DNA of 40,474 nt from a virus: IMG/VR virus record IMGVR_UViG_3300044591_000743, positions 1-40,474 of that record. One strand, given 5' to 3'. Position numbers and translations under genes: made by a program. Shown here in pieces: positions 23,101 to 31,203 of the stretch. How positions within the stretch are numbered: the stretch's first letter is position 1; every line of letters starts with the position of its first letter. Below the pieces are notes generated by a model, which saw nothing but the letters and a program-made list of their open reading frames with translations, ran no database searches and was not told the DNA's origin.

Positions 23101-24216
23101 ATGCAACACAGTAAAGTAGTCGGCGGGTCCACCGCCAAGCGCGTCATCAACTGCCCAGGCAGTGTGGCGCTGGTCGCCAAGATGCCGCCGCAGGCGTCGT
23201 CCAAGTACGCCGATGAAGGCACCATGCTGCACGGCTGCATGGAAGACCTGCTGGCTGACGGCGAAATGGGCGACGTGATTGCCAAGCACAACCTGTCGCC
23301 CGAGCAGGCCGAGAAGCTGCAGTTCTGCATCGACGCGCTTGACCAGATCGACCCCAACCAAGAAATGACCTTTGTCCAAGAGGTCGAGGTGGAATTTGAA
23401 GGCGTCAAGGCGCTAGAAGGCGTGTTCGGCAACGCCGACCTGATCGGCCGCATCGGCGATCGCGCTGTCGTGCTGGACTGGAAGTTCGGCGACGGCGTGA
23501 TGGTTGAGGCCGAGGAAAGCGAGCAGGGGCTGTTCTACGCGGCTGCGGCGCTCAAGACCAGCAAGGTGCAGTGGGCCTTTGACGGTGCGACTGAGGTCGA
23601 GATCGTGATCGTGCAGCCGCCCCATGTGCGCCGCTGGGTGACGACGTTCAAGCGCGTGCATGAGTTTGAGCGTGAACTGGTCGTGGCCGTGCAAGCCGCC
23701 AAGCGCCCCGACGCTCCCGTCGTGATCGGTGACCACTGCCGGTGGTGTACCGCCAAGCCGATCTGCCCGCAAGTCAGCGGTGCAGTGGACCGCGTGACCC
23801 ACACGGCGCTGGCCACGGTGGATCCCGAGGCGCTGGGCCAGGCGCTGGCGCTGGCCGAGCGGCTAGAGGACTTCATCGCTGACGCTCGCAAGCTGGCGCA
23901 GGCGCGGCTGGAGAAGGGCATGCCCGTGCCGGGTTATAAACTGGTGCCCAAGCGGGCGACCCATCAGTGGGCGGATGAGAATTGGATGCACGTCCTGTGG
24001 CTGAACGCCGGCATCTGCCCTACCAAGTACCAAGAGACCAAATTGCGCAGTCCTGCTCAGATGGAGAAGGTCTGCAAGGAGCACGGCGTGGAGTTCCCGG
24101 CCAATCAGGTCGTGAGCGTCTCGTCCGGCAACACCCTCGCACCGGAGAGCGATCCCCGGCCCGCGGCGGTGCTTATCGGGCAGCAGTTGGTTGCTGCCCT
24201 TTCTAAACTGAAGTGA
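23101..24216 (+). CDS. DUF2800-type RecB-like (PD-(D/E)XK) nuclease, 371 aa
   Basis: GGAG lies 6 bases before the ATG. Family features are GGSTAKRVINCPGSVAL at the N-terminus (with the first conserved Cys), ADEGTMLHGCMEDLL, the catalytic strand GNADLIGRIGDRAVVLDWKFGDG (Asp and Glu/Lys equivalents DWKFG), EQGLFYAAAAL, and a C-terminal HCRWCTAKPICP cluster. The four Cys suggest an AddB/RecB-like iron-sulfur site. Such proteins open the replication gene blocks of many podoviruses, next to an ssDNA-binding protein, and are thought to act in recombination or end processing. Confidence 0.88.
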   Translation: MQHSKVVGGSTAKRVINCPGSVALVAKMPPQASSKYADEGTMLHGCMEDLLADGEMGDVIAKHNLSPEQAEKLQFCIDALDQIDPNQEMTFVQEVEVEFEGVKALEGVFGNADLIGRIGDRAVVLDWKFGDGVMVEAEESEQGLFYAAAALKTSKVQWAFDGATEVEIVIVQPPHVRRWVTTFKRVHEFERELVVAVQAAKRPDAPVVIGDHCRWCTAKPICPQVSGAVDRVTHTALATVDPEALGQALALAERLEDFIADARKLAQARLEKGMPVPGYKLVPKRATHQWADENWMHVLWLNAGICPTKYQETKLRSPAQMEKVCKEHGVEFPANQVVSVSSGNTLAPESDPRPAAVLIGQQLVAALSKLK

Positions 24217-24227
24217 AAGGTTCAATC

Positions 24228-24875
24228 GTGTCCAATATCGTTGCGTTCTCTCAAGCCGGTCTGCCGGCAGTTTCTTCCCTGTCCACGGCCCTTCGCGCCA
24301 TCGCACCTGACGTGGGCTCTGCCACCGTCATCGTGAAGATGGACAAGACGGGCCACTGGGTGTTTGGCGCGGACCAGACCGAAGTGGAAGACGGTTCCCT
24401 GTGGGCCGTCAATCCCTTCAGTTTTGTCCACGGCTTCATCGCGTGGGGGGAAGGGGAGGTGCTGGGTGAGAAGATGGTCGGCATCACCCAGCCGCTGCCC
24501 GAACTCGACGTGGCGCCCCCCGGCGCCAAGCGGGGTTGGGAGGCACAGGTGGGGTTCAGCCTGAAGTGCGTCAGCGGCGAAGATGCCGGCATGGAGGCGC
24601 GGTATACCGTGACTTCTGTCGGCGGCAAGCGCGCAGTGCAGACGCTGGCGGTCGAGATCGCCACTCAGGTGGAGAAGGACCAGACCAAGCCGGTGCCGGT
24701 GATCGCTCTTCACAAGGATCACTACCAGCACAAGTCCTACGGGCGCGTTTACACGCCCGAGTTCAAGGTGCAGCACTGGGTCGGCATGGACGGCGCGGCT
24801 GACGAAGCCGAGACGTCTGCCGAGGAGCCCGCCGCCGAGCCGGCACCGACTGGCCGTCGTCGTCGCGCGGCCTAA
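24228..24875 (+). CDS. Probable ssDNA-binding protein (DUF2815-like position), 215 aa
   Basis: Two GTG codons compete: 24213 overlaps the previous stop, but 24228 has AAAGG 7 bases upstream and gives the natural start MSNIVAF. The protein has a strand-rich core (SATVIVKMDKTGHWVFG, GFIAWGEGEVLGEKM, AVQTLAVEIATQVEKD, GRVYTPEFKVQHWVG). An acidic and then basic tail follows (DEAETSAEEPAAEPAP, RRRRAA), like the flexible tails of phage SSBs. Its place between the DUF2800 nuclease and the polymerase is where SSB-like genes usually lie. The function is inferred from context. Confidence 0.68.
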   Translation: MSNIVAFSQAGLPAVSSLSTALRAIAPDVGSATVIVKMDKTGHWVFGADQTEVEDGSLWAVNPFSFVHGFIAWGEGEVLGEKMVGITQPLPELDVAPPGAKRGWEAQVGFSLKCVSGEDAGMEARYTVTSVGGKRAVQTLAVEIATQVEKDQTKPVPVIALHKDHYQHKSYGRVYTPEFKVQHWVGMDGAADEAETSAEEPAAEPAPTGRRRRAA

Positions 24876-24887
24876 CCAAGAGAGGGG

Positions 24888-24914
24888 GCCGGGGCCGAAA
24901 GGCTCCGGCTTTTT
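24888..24914 (+). terminator. Rho-independent terminator inside the replication operon
   Basis: A 9-bp stem GCCGGGGCC (24888-24896) / GGCTCCGGC (24901-24909), with one G-T pair and a GAAA tetraloop, is followed by TTTTT. This is a classic intrinsic terminator. It should let only part of transcription reach the polymerase genes downstream, giving more SSB-like protein than polymerase. Confidence 0.85.
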
Positions 24915-24918
24915 GCTT

Positions 24919-25101
24919 ATGCAAAGCAACGAATCGTTTTGGACCTCGTTCAGCGTTCAAAAGCCGATTGAGCGAGGCTGGTATATCGTAGCCATGCGAT
25001 GGAAAAACGCTGAGGTGCAAGTACGACTGCGATTTTGGCCTGGGGACCAATGGGACAACGTAATGTTTTGGGCGCCCGTCCCTAACTTGCCGACGCAATG
25101 A
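24919..25101 (+). CDS. Small Trp-rich protein, 60 aa
   Basis: The ATG at 24919 comes 4 bases after the terminator's T-run and has no ribosome site. The stop overlaps the polymerase start (ATGA), which supports the frame. The product has six Trp in 60 residues (WTSFSVQKPIERGWYIVAM, RFWPGDQWDNVMFWAP) and looks like a compact beta domain. It may be a polymerase accessory protein. The family is not recognised. Confidence 0.62.
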   Translation: MQSNESFWTSFSVQKPIERGWYIVAMRWKNAEVQVRLRFWPGDQWDNVMFWAPVPNLPTQ

Positions 25102-27092
25102 TCTGGCTTGATTTCGAGACCCGCAGCGCCTGCGACCTCACAGTCGCGGGCGTTTACAACTACGCGCAGGACGCCAGCACAGAAGTGCTGTGCATGGCGT
25201 ATGCGCATGACGACGAGGAGGTGCAGGTCTGGACACCAGACCAGCCGTTTCCGCTGTCGGTCAGGCAGGCCGTGCTGGCTGGCGAGCGCGTGTACGCTCA
25301 CAACGCCGCCTTTGAGCGGCTGATCTGGACGTATGTCCTGTGGTCAGACCACAACGCGCCCGTGCCTAAGCTGGAGCAGTTCTACTGCACCGCTGCGCAG
25401 GCCCGCTCCAACTGCGCGCCGGGCTCGCTGGAGGACGTGGGGCGGTTTGCCGGCGCCAGTATGCGCAAGGATCACAAGGGCGCTGCGCTGGTGCGCAAGT
25501 GCTGCATCCCGCCGTTCAAGCACACCGAGCAGGACCTGGCCGACCTGTTCGACTACTGCGCTCAGGACGTCCGCGCGATGCGGGCCATCAGCAAGGCCCT
25601 GCGCCCGCTGTCTGCCGAGGAACTGGCCGACTACTGGGCAAACGAGCGCATCAACGACCGTGGCGTGCTGGTGGACGTAGACCTCGCCAAGGCCGCGCAG
25701 ACCTACGCTGTGGAGGAACTCGACGCCATCCAGCAGGAGGTGCGCGAGGTGACGGACGGCGAGATCACGTCGGTGCGCTCGCCCCGGATGCGTGAGTGGG
25801 TGTGGGCGCGGGTCGGCCCCGAGGCGCGCCGTTTGATGACGGTCCACAAAGACAACGAAGAAAAGCAGTCCATCGACAAAACCGTCCGTGCCGCGCTGCT
25901 GATCCTAGCAGAGGAGAACCCTGATGAAGTACCCCACGCCGCGGCGACCGTCATCCAGTGCGCAGACGACCTCTGGGCGTCGTCGGTCGCCAAGTTCGTC
26001 CGTATGGCCAACCTTGCGGATGTCGAAGATCACCGTGTGCGTGGCGCGTTCGTGTTCGCTGGCGGCGCTGCCACAGGCCGGGCGTCCAGCTACGGCCTGC
26101 AAGTCCACAATTTCGCGCGCAAGGTCGCCAAAGATCCGCAGGCCGTCCGTCATGCGATGTGCCGTGGACATCAGATCGTTCCTGCGTTCGGCAAGCGGGT
26201 GACGGACGTCCTGAAGGGGATGCTGCGCCCGGCGCTGATCCCGGCAGCGGGTAAGCAGTTCGTCGTCGCGGACTGGTCGGCCATTGAGGGCCGGGTGAAC
26301 CCGTGGCTGGCCGCAACGCCTGCGGGCGACGCCAAGCTGGAGGCGTTCCGTCGCGGGCTGGACGCCTACATCGTCAACGCCGCCGCGACGTTCAGCACCA
26401 CCTATGACGCCATCCTGGCCGGCTACGAGGCCGAGGACGCTGTGTCCACCGGGCAGAGGCAGATCGGCAAGGTGCAAGAGCTCGCCTGCGGGTTCGGGGG
26501 CGGCGTGGGCGCGTTCGCCGCGATGGGGCGCGTGTATGGCGTGAACCTGCCCGAACACGAGGCCAAGCGCATGGTGGGCGCCTGGCGCAAGGCGAACCCG
26601 TGGGCGCCGCTGTTCTGGTCGGACCTTGAGCGGGCCTACATGGGTGCCATGCGGCGCAAGGGTCAGGCGGTGCCGGCAGGGCGAGTGTCCTACTTGTTCG
26701 ATGGGGCTCACCTCTGGTACGCGCTGCCGTCTGGGCGTATCCTCTGCTACCCCCACGCACGACTCGACTCGGATGGCATCAGCTACGCCAAAGCCTCTTG
26801 GAAACCCGCCGCTGACGCCAAGGAGTGGCCTCGCGCTCGCCTGTGGCCGGGTCTGGCGTGCGAGAACGTCACGCAAGCCGCGGCGCATGACATCCTGCGC
26901 CATGCGCTGCGTGAACTTGAGCGCGAGGGCGAGGATGTGGTCTTGCACGTCCACGACGAAATCGTCTGCGAGACGAGCGACCCTGCGCGAACAACCGAAC
27001 TGATGAAGCGGGTGATGACCAACCCGCCAGCATGGGCGGCGAGTCTGCCGCTGGGCATCGGCATCAAAACAATGGAGAGATACGGCAAATGA
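25098..27092 (+). CDS. DNA polymerase I-like, family A, 664 aa
   Basis: The 3'-5' exonuclease motifs are visible: WLDFETRS (Asp5/Glu7), HNAAFERLIW (about 75) and DYCAQD (about 155). The polymerase part has motif A VVADWSAIEGR (Asp392), motif B RQIGKVQELACGFGGG (about 455) and motif C HVHDEIVCE (Asp620). Motif B has Phe where T7-type enzymes have Tyr. No 5'-nuclease domain is present, as usual for phage enzymes. This is the replicative polymerase. It is coupled to neighbours on both sides by ATGA overlaps. Confidence 0.96.
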   Translation: MIWLDFETRSACDLTVAGVYNYAQDASTEVLCMAYAHDDEEVQVWTPDQPFPLSVRQAVLAGERVYAHNAAFERLIWTYVLWSDHNAPVPKLEQFYCTAAQARSNCAPGSLEDVGRFAGASMRKDHKGAALVRKCCIPPFKHTEQDLADLFDYCAQDVRAMRAISKALRPLSAEELADYWANERINDRGVLVDVDLAKAAQTYAVEELDAIQQEVREVTDGEITSVRSPRMREWVWARVGPEARRLMTVHKDNEEKQSIDKTVRAALLILAEENPDEVPHAAATVIQCADDLWASSVAKFVRMANLADVEDHRVRGAFVFAGGAATGRASSYGLQVHNFARKVAKDPQAVRHAMCRGHQIVPAFGKRVTDVLKGMLRPALIPAAGKQFVVADWSAIEGRVNPWLAATPAGDAKLEAFRRGLDAYIVNAAATFSTTYDAILAGYEAEDAVSTGQRQIGKVQELACGFGGGVGAFAAMGRVYGVNLPEHEAKRMVGAWRKANPWAPLFWSDLERAYMGAMRRKGQAVPAGRVSYLFDGAHLWYALPSGRILCYPHARLDSDGISYAKASWKPAADAKEWPRARLWPGLACENVTQAAAHDILRHALRELEREGEDVVLHVHDEIVCETSDPARTTELMKRVMTNPPAWAASLPLGIGIKTMERYGK

Positions 27093-27790
27093 AACACATC
27101 GTAGGGTTATCTGGCGGGAAAGATTCAACCGCGCTGGCGTTACGGCTGGCCGAGATTGAACCCCGCGAGTACGAATACATCTGCAACGAGACGGGCAACG
27201 AACTGCCCGAGATGCAGGCGCACTGGGACCGGCTGGAGCAGATGCTGGGCAAACCTATTGTGCGCGTGCGGTACAGCAAGGATTTGGAGGGCTCCATTCG
27301 CCAGATGCGCATGCTGCCCAGCGTGTTTGGGCGCTGGTGTACGCGGGTGCTGAAGATCGAGCCGACCATTGATTACATGGCCTCGCTGCCGGCAGGCTCC
27401 ACGTTGTACGTCGGCCTGCGAGCGGACGAGGAGGAGCGCAAGGGGCTGTTTGGCGAAGACATCGTCGTGCGGTTCCCCATGCGTGAGTGGGGCTGGAAAG
27501 AGGCCGACGTGTGGGCGTATCTTGACCAGCGAGGCGTGTGCATCCCCAAGCGCACCGACTGCGCGTGGTGCCCGTATCAGCGCCTCGGAGAGTGGCGCGA
27601 TCTGTACAACAACTACCCCGTCATCTGGGCGCAGGGCGTGGCGATGGAGAAGGAGATCGACGCCACCTTCCGCAGCCCTGGCCGCGACACATGGCCTGCC
27701 GACTTGGAATCGCTGGGTAAGGAGTTCGCCAGTGGGCGCAAGTTGCGCGAGTACAAAAAGGGCAGCGCGTGCCGCGTTTGCTCGCTGTGA
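27089..27790 (+). CDS. PAPS-reductase/ATP-pyrophosphatase family protein, 233 aa
   Basis: The PP-loop SGGKDST (residues 8-14) binds ATP pyrophosphate in this family. Other marks are ICNETGNELPEM, GRWCTRVLKIEP (a conserved Cys-Thr), GLRADEEER, the CAWCPYQ Cys pair and a terminal CRVC. The family includes PAPS reductase, DndC of DNA phosphorothioation and tRNA thiolation enzymes. Phage members lack a settled function. Its ATGA overlap with the polymerase and position before the primase-helicase suggest a link to DNA replication or DNA modification rather than sulfate assimilation. Confidence 0.85.
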   Translation: MKHIVGLSGGKDSTALALRLAEIEPREYEYICNETGNELPEMQAHWDRLEQMLGKPIVRVRYSKDLEGSIRQMRMLPSVFGRWCTRVLKIEPTIDYMASLPAGSTLYVGLRADEEERKGLFGEDIVVRFPMREWGWKEADVWAYLDQRGVCIPKRTDCAWCPYQRLGEWRDLYNNYPVIWAQGVAMEKEIDATFRSPGRDTWPADLESLGKEFASGRKLREYKKGSACRVCSL

Positions 27791-27809
27791 TTGACTGGAG
27801 AACTGGCAA

Positions 27810-30131
27810 ATGACATCACAAGAATTCATCGAGTACCTTGCCGCGCTTGCGCCTGCTGGCGAGACGGCGCTCATCGTGCGGCAGACGCCGCGCCTGGTGA
27901 ACGGGGAGATGCAGTTCCACGCCAACGGCGCGATCAAAGCAAGCTGGCCGGCGTACCTGCCCACGCGGCGTATCAAGGAGGGCGAAGCGTGGTTCGGCAA
28001 CACCGCCTCGTTCATCATCGACCGATTCATTGATGGCAAACCGTCAGCCGGTGCGGCCAACTGCGAGTACGTGCTGGTGATGATGCTGGATGACGTTGGC
28101 ACCAAGAGCAAGACGCCGCCGTTACCCCCGACCTGGATCATGGAGACGTCAGCCGGGAACTTCCAGTGGGGCTACGTCTTCAGCGACCAGCCGACCAAGT
28201 TGGAGTTCGCTGGCGCCATCAACGCCATCGCTGCGGCAGGCTACACCGACGCGGGGGCCTGCAACCCGGTAAGAAATTTCCGACTGCCCGGCTCGGTCAA
28301 CTTCAAGCCCGGCAAGGACTCGTTCGCCTCGCGCCTGGTGGAGTGGAACCGCTCGCGCGAATACACGCTCGCCGAGATCTGCGCCGGCCTGGGCGTCACG
28401 CCCGAGGTGGTGGAGTCGTTGGGGCCGCGCCCGGTGCGCCTGTCCGACGACGGGGCCGACGATGTAGCCACCTGGTTGTCCGAGCAGGGCTTGGTGCTGT
28501 CGCGGCCTAACGCCGAGGGCTGGATGGGGGTCGTCTGCCCCAACGCCGAGGCGCATACGGACGGCAACCCCGAGGGCCGCTACCTGCCCAGCGGGCGGGC
28601 GTTCTGCTGCCTGCACTCGCACTGCATTGATCTGGACAGCGCTTGGTTCTTGGAGTGGGTGGCCGAGCGTGGCGGCCCGAAGCATACGCCTGGCCTGCGG
28701 GACGAACTCCTCCAGCAGGCGATGCTGCAGACCATCGGACGGCTGACCCCCACGCCCGAGTTGGCCGGTGCGGTGGCCGAGGTGATGGCCGAGGTGGACC
28801 GGGCCGAGGCCGCGCGGACCGACAAGGCCGACTGGTGGTCCCGGTTCGCGTACGTTGTCTCGGACGATGCGTACTTCGACATGCGCGAGCGGCGGCAGTT
28901 CACGCGGACGAACTTTAACGCCCTGTTCAGGCACGTTAGTTGCCGGTCGATCCACGGCAAGAACCCTAAAATCGAAGCGTCGATCTGCTTCGACGAGCAC
29001 CGCCAGACCAAGGGCGGGCGGGTGCTGGACGGTATCGCTTACAGCGCCGGGGACGATGTGCTGGTGGCCCGTGCCGGTGGCGTTTTCGGCAACAAGTGGC
29101 GCGACGGGCGCCCGGCGGCTACTGGCGGGGCATCGGACGCCGGCGTGCGCCCGTGGCTTGAGCATGCCGAACGGATGATCCCTGACGCGGCCGAGCGTGA
29201 GCATGTCCTGAACATCATGGCGTTCAAGGTGCAGCACCCGTCGATCAAGATCAATCACGGCGTGTTGCATGCTGGCCGGCCTGGCAGTGGCAAGGATTCG
29301 CTTTGGGCACCGTTCCTGTGGGCGGTGGGCGGCGAGGGGAAAACGAACGTTGCGACCGTTAGAAACGAGGAGATCAACAGTCAATGGGGCTATGCGTTCG
29401 AGTCTGAAGTGCTGGTGCTGAACGAACTGCGCCAGCCCGAGGCCAGCGACCGCCGCGCGCTGGAGAACCGGCTCAAGCCCCTGCTTGCCGCGCCGCCTGA
29501 GTTGATATCGATCCAGCGTAAGGGCCTGCACCCCTACGATGCGGCCAACCGGCTCTTGGTGCTGGCGTTTTCGAACGAGCGTGCCGCCATCTCACTGCCG
29601 TCAGATGACCGCCGGTGGTTCGTCCTGTGGTCCGAGGCCGAGATCATGCCCCCGGACGCTGGCGCCCGCCTGTGGGCCTGGTACGCGGGCGGTGGCCTGG
29701 CTTCGGTGGCGGCTTGGCTTCACGCCCGTGACGTCAGCACGTTCCAGCCTGGCGCCGCGCCGCCCATGACGGAAGCGAAGGCCATCATGCTGCAGGCCGG
29801 GCTCTCGGGTTCTGAGGCGTGGTTGGTTGAGCAAATGACGCACCGTATCGGCATGTTCGCCCGTGGCGTGGTGGGCGGGCCGTGGCAGGGGTTCTTGGAG
29901 GGCCTGCAGGCCCGTGCGCCAGCGCACATCAAGCTGGTGGTCCCGGCCCTGCTGCACGCCTTCCGTGAGGCCGGCTGGGAAGACATGGGCCGGGTCTATT
30001 CGGTCGAACACCCGACCAAGAAGCACGTTTTCCGCGCGCCTGATTGGACCGGCAGCAAGAGCGAGGCCCGCCGCCTGGTGGACCTGCCCGAGCCCAGCGC
30101 GGCCGATATCATCGCTCGCGTGAAGGGGTGA
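27810..30131 (+). CDS. PrimPol-D5-type (DUF5906-like) primase-helicase, 773 aa
   Basis: The N-terminal 200 residues look like an archaeo-eukaryotic primase: the acidic pair in YVLVMMLDDVGTK, the QWGYVFSD strand, and NFRLPGSVNFKPG. A zinc segment follows (CPNAEAHTDGN, then CCLHSHC near 270). The C-terminal SF3/D5-like ATPase has Walker A HAGRPGSGKDS (about 487-497), a Walker B-like strand VLVLNEL where Asn replaces the usual Asp, and the DDRRWFVLW segment near 600. It should synthesise primers and unwind DNA at the fork. No separate primase is seen in the genome. Confidence 0.88.
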   Translation: MTSQEFIEYLAALAPAGETALIVRQTPRLVNGEMQFHANGAIKASWPAYLPTRRIKEGEAWFGNTASFIIDRFIDGKPSAGAANCEYVLVMMLDDVGTKSKTPPLPPTWIMETSAGNFQWGYVFSDQPTKLEFAGAINAIAAAGYTDAGACNPVRNFRLPGSVNFKPGKDSFASRLVEWNRSREYTLAEICAGLGVTPEVVESLGPRPVRLSDDGADDVATWLSEQGLVLSRPNAEGWMGVVCPNAEAHTDGNPEGRYLPSGRAFCCLHSHCIDLDSAWFLEWVAERGGPKHTPGLRDELLQQAMLQTIGRLTPTPELAGAVAEVMAEVDRAEAARTDKADWWSRFAYVVSDDAYFDMRERRQFTRTNFNALFRHVSCRSIHGKNPKIEASICFDEHRQTKGGRVLDGIAYSAGDDVLVARAGGVFGNKWRDGRPAATGGASDAGVRPWLEHAERMIPDAAEREHVLNIMAFKVQHPSIKINHGVLHAGRPGSGKDSLWAPFLWAVGGEGKTNVATVRNEEINSQWGYAFESEVLVLNELRQPEASDRRALENRLKPLLAAPPELISIQRKGLHPYDAANRLLVLAFSNERAAISLPSDDRRWFVLWSEAEIMPPDAGARLWAWYAGGGLASVAAWLHARDVSTFQPGAAPPMTEAKAIMLQAGLSGSEAWLVEQMTHRIGMFARGVVGGPWQGFLEGLQARAPAHIKLVVPALLHAFREAGWEDMGRVYSVEHPTKKHVFRAPDWTGSKSEARRLVDLPEPSAADIIARVKG

Positions 30132-30136
30132 AAGAA

Positions 30137-30167
30137 AAGCCCGCCGGGCTTGTGGCCTGGCGGGCTT
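30137..30167. terminator. Bidirectional hairpin between converging operons
   Basis: AAGCCCGCC (30137-30145) pairs with GGCGGGCTT (30159-30167), and the inner GGC/GCC extends the stem to about 13 bp. On the minus strand it is followed by TTTTCTTTC, a proper intrinsic terminator for the leftward genes. On the plus strand the T-run is missing, so it is weaker in that direction. Confidence 0.78.
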
Positions 30168-30210
30168 AAAGGCCCCGTGGGGGCTTCAGAGGGAGACTTG
30201 GCAGGCCCGA

Positions 30211-30273
30211 CTATAAATCAAGGATGATGATCAGTCCAGCGGCCAACAGCAGGGCCAGGCCGGCCCAGATCAT
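30211..30273 (-). CDS. Membrane micropeptide, 20 aa
   Basis: The ATG overlaps the upstream stop (ATGA) and the frame ends in TAG. Nearly all of the 20 residues form one membrane helix (WAGLALLLAAGLIII), with Asp near the C-terminus. It is the last gene of the leftward operon, directly before the terminator. Its size means it rests on the overlap and the clean hydrophobic segment only. Confidence 0.5.
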   Translation of the reverse strand: MIWAGLALLLAAGLIIILDL

Positions 30274-30488
30274 TCGTCCTCCAACAGTTCCCAAGCGTCA
30301 GCTAGTGCAGCTTGGTGGTCCGGGCAAAGGTCATCCTCGATCTGCTCCAGTGCCCAGCGTAGTGCTGTCTCCAGGCTTTCGACGTGGGCACGGGTGCGAA
30401 CGCGGGCACGGCGGCGCTCCCAGCGTTCATCAGCCAGTTCCTCGGCGTTCAGGGGCCGGTCAGGATCAAGGCAGGGGATGTAAGGCAT
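30270..30488 (-). CDS. Small charged phage protein, 72 aa
   Basis: The ATG at 30488 lies 2 bases after the upstream stop, with GGGGA in front; a TTG at 30494 is possible. The product is strongly charged and helical (ADERWERRRARVRTRAHVESL, then ALEQIEDDLCPDHQAALADAW). No named family. It belongs to the leftward early-type operon. Confidence 0.72.
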   Translation of the reverse strand: MPYIPCLDPDRPLNAEELADERWERRRARVRTRAHVESLETALRWALEQIEDDLCPDHQAALADAWELLEDE

Positions 30489-30490
30489 GG

Positions 30491-30829
30491 TCAATCCCCA
30501 AACACGGCGTAATGCTCACCCATAGCGCGGGCCATGAGTGTCAGGATGCGGGCGTTTTCTTCCCCGTAAATTTCCGGCCGGTCCCAAAATCCGGTCCCGT
30601 GGCTGTTACGGGTAAACCATAGGTCATGCCCTACTTTCACCGGGTCATATTGACCGAGGTCTAGCCCGTCATGCCCTGAACAGGCAAGCCGCAGCCGGTG
30701 GCATGCTGACCACGCCTCGCGCTTGCAGTCAACGTGCAATTCAGCATCGCGGTCAGGCTGGCCTTCGTCGCCGGTTTCCGTGAAATAGATCGCCTCAATA
30801 TAGGCGGCGGTCATTCTGTCGTCAGTCAT
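30491..30829 (-). CDS. Conserved phage protein of the 'GHDLWFTRNSHGTGFWDR' type, 112 aa
   Basis: AAGGAT precedes the ATG. The C-terminal half contains VGHDLWFTRNSHGTGFWDR, a phrase that I recognise in many small phage proteins of otherwise variable sequence, followed by a helix with ALMARAMGE-like residues. The N-terminal half is acidic with an early Glu-rich segment (EAIYFTETGDEG). These proteins are widespread in phage early regions, but the role is not established. Confidence 0.82.
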   Translation of the reverse strand: MTDDRMTAAYIEAIYFTETGDEGQPDRDAELHVDCKREAWSACHRLRLACSGHDGLDLGQYDPVKVGHDLWFTRNSHGTGFWDRPEIYGEENARILTLMARAMGEHYAVFGD

Positions 30830-30841
30830 GATGCGATCCTT

Positions 30842-31003
30842 TCAGAAGGGCGCCGGAGTGTCCGGCAGGGGTTGACGGGGGGCCACTGGCGCGCGCAGGG
30901 GCTTAGGGTCCGGGGCGTGGCCGGGGGCCGGTAGCGTGACGGGGAACGGCCACGGGTGAGGGCGTGGTGGCGTGGCGTGGTGCATAGGGTTGCTGCGGGA
31001 CAT
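30842..31003 (-). CDS. Small proline-rich protein, 53 aa
   Basis: The start at 31003 has GAGG upstream, and the stop lies just before the ribosome site of the next gene. The product is very Pro-rich (RPHPWPFPVTLPAPG, APDPKPLRAPVAP) and probably unstructured. Other frames are open here too because of the base composition, so the reading is less certain than for its neighbours. Confidence 0.45.
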   Translation of the reverse strand: MSRSNPMHHATPPRPHPWPFPVTLPAPGHAPDPKPLRAPVAPRQPLPDTPAPF

Positions 31004-31013
31004 GGTGCGCGCC

Positions 31014-31193
31014 TCAATAGGCTTTGGTTTTGACAGTGGCGCCGTCAATCCGCAGAGTGATCCGGCGGATATCGTTTCCGGGTTGATGGCATGCTGCGTA
31101 ATCGGCGTCGTCGTACGCGGCTAAGGTTTCTTCAAGCGTAGGGAATTCCTCAACAATGCTCTGTCGCTTGTAGTCCGTGGTGAGTGTGATCAT
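31014..31193 (-). CDS. Small phage protein, 59 aa
   Basis: GAGAGG lies before the ATG at 31193. The product starts MITLTTDYKRQSIVEEFPTL and ends in an IRRITLRIDGATVKTKAY strand pair, probably a small alpha-beta domain. It has no recognised family. It starts 10 bases downstream of the 251-residue gene's stop, as expected in an operon. Confidence 0.68.
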   Translation of the reverse strand: MITLTTDYKRQSIVEEFPTLEETLAAYDDADYAACHQPGNDIRRITLRIDGATVKTKAY

Positions 31194-31203
31194 GGTGTAC
31201 CTC

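Noticed and set aside
28149-29531. Minus-strand frame of 460 codons opposite the PrimPol-helicase
   Set aside because: Antisense shadow of a gene with firm Walker and primase motifs; no protein-like pattern.
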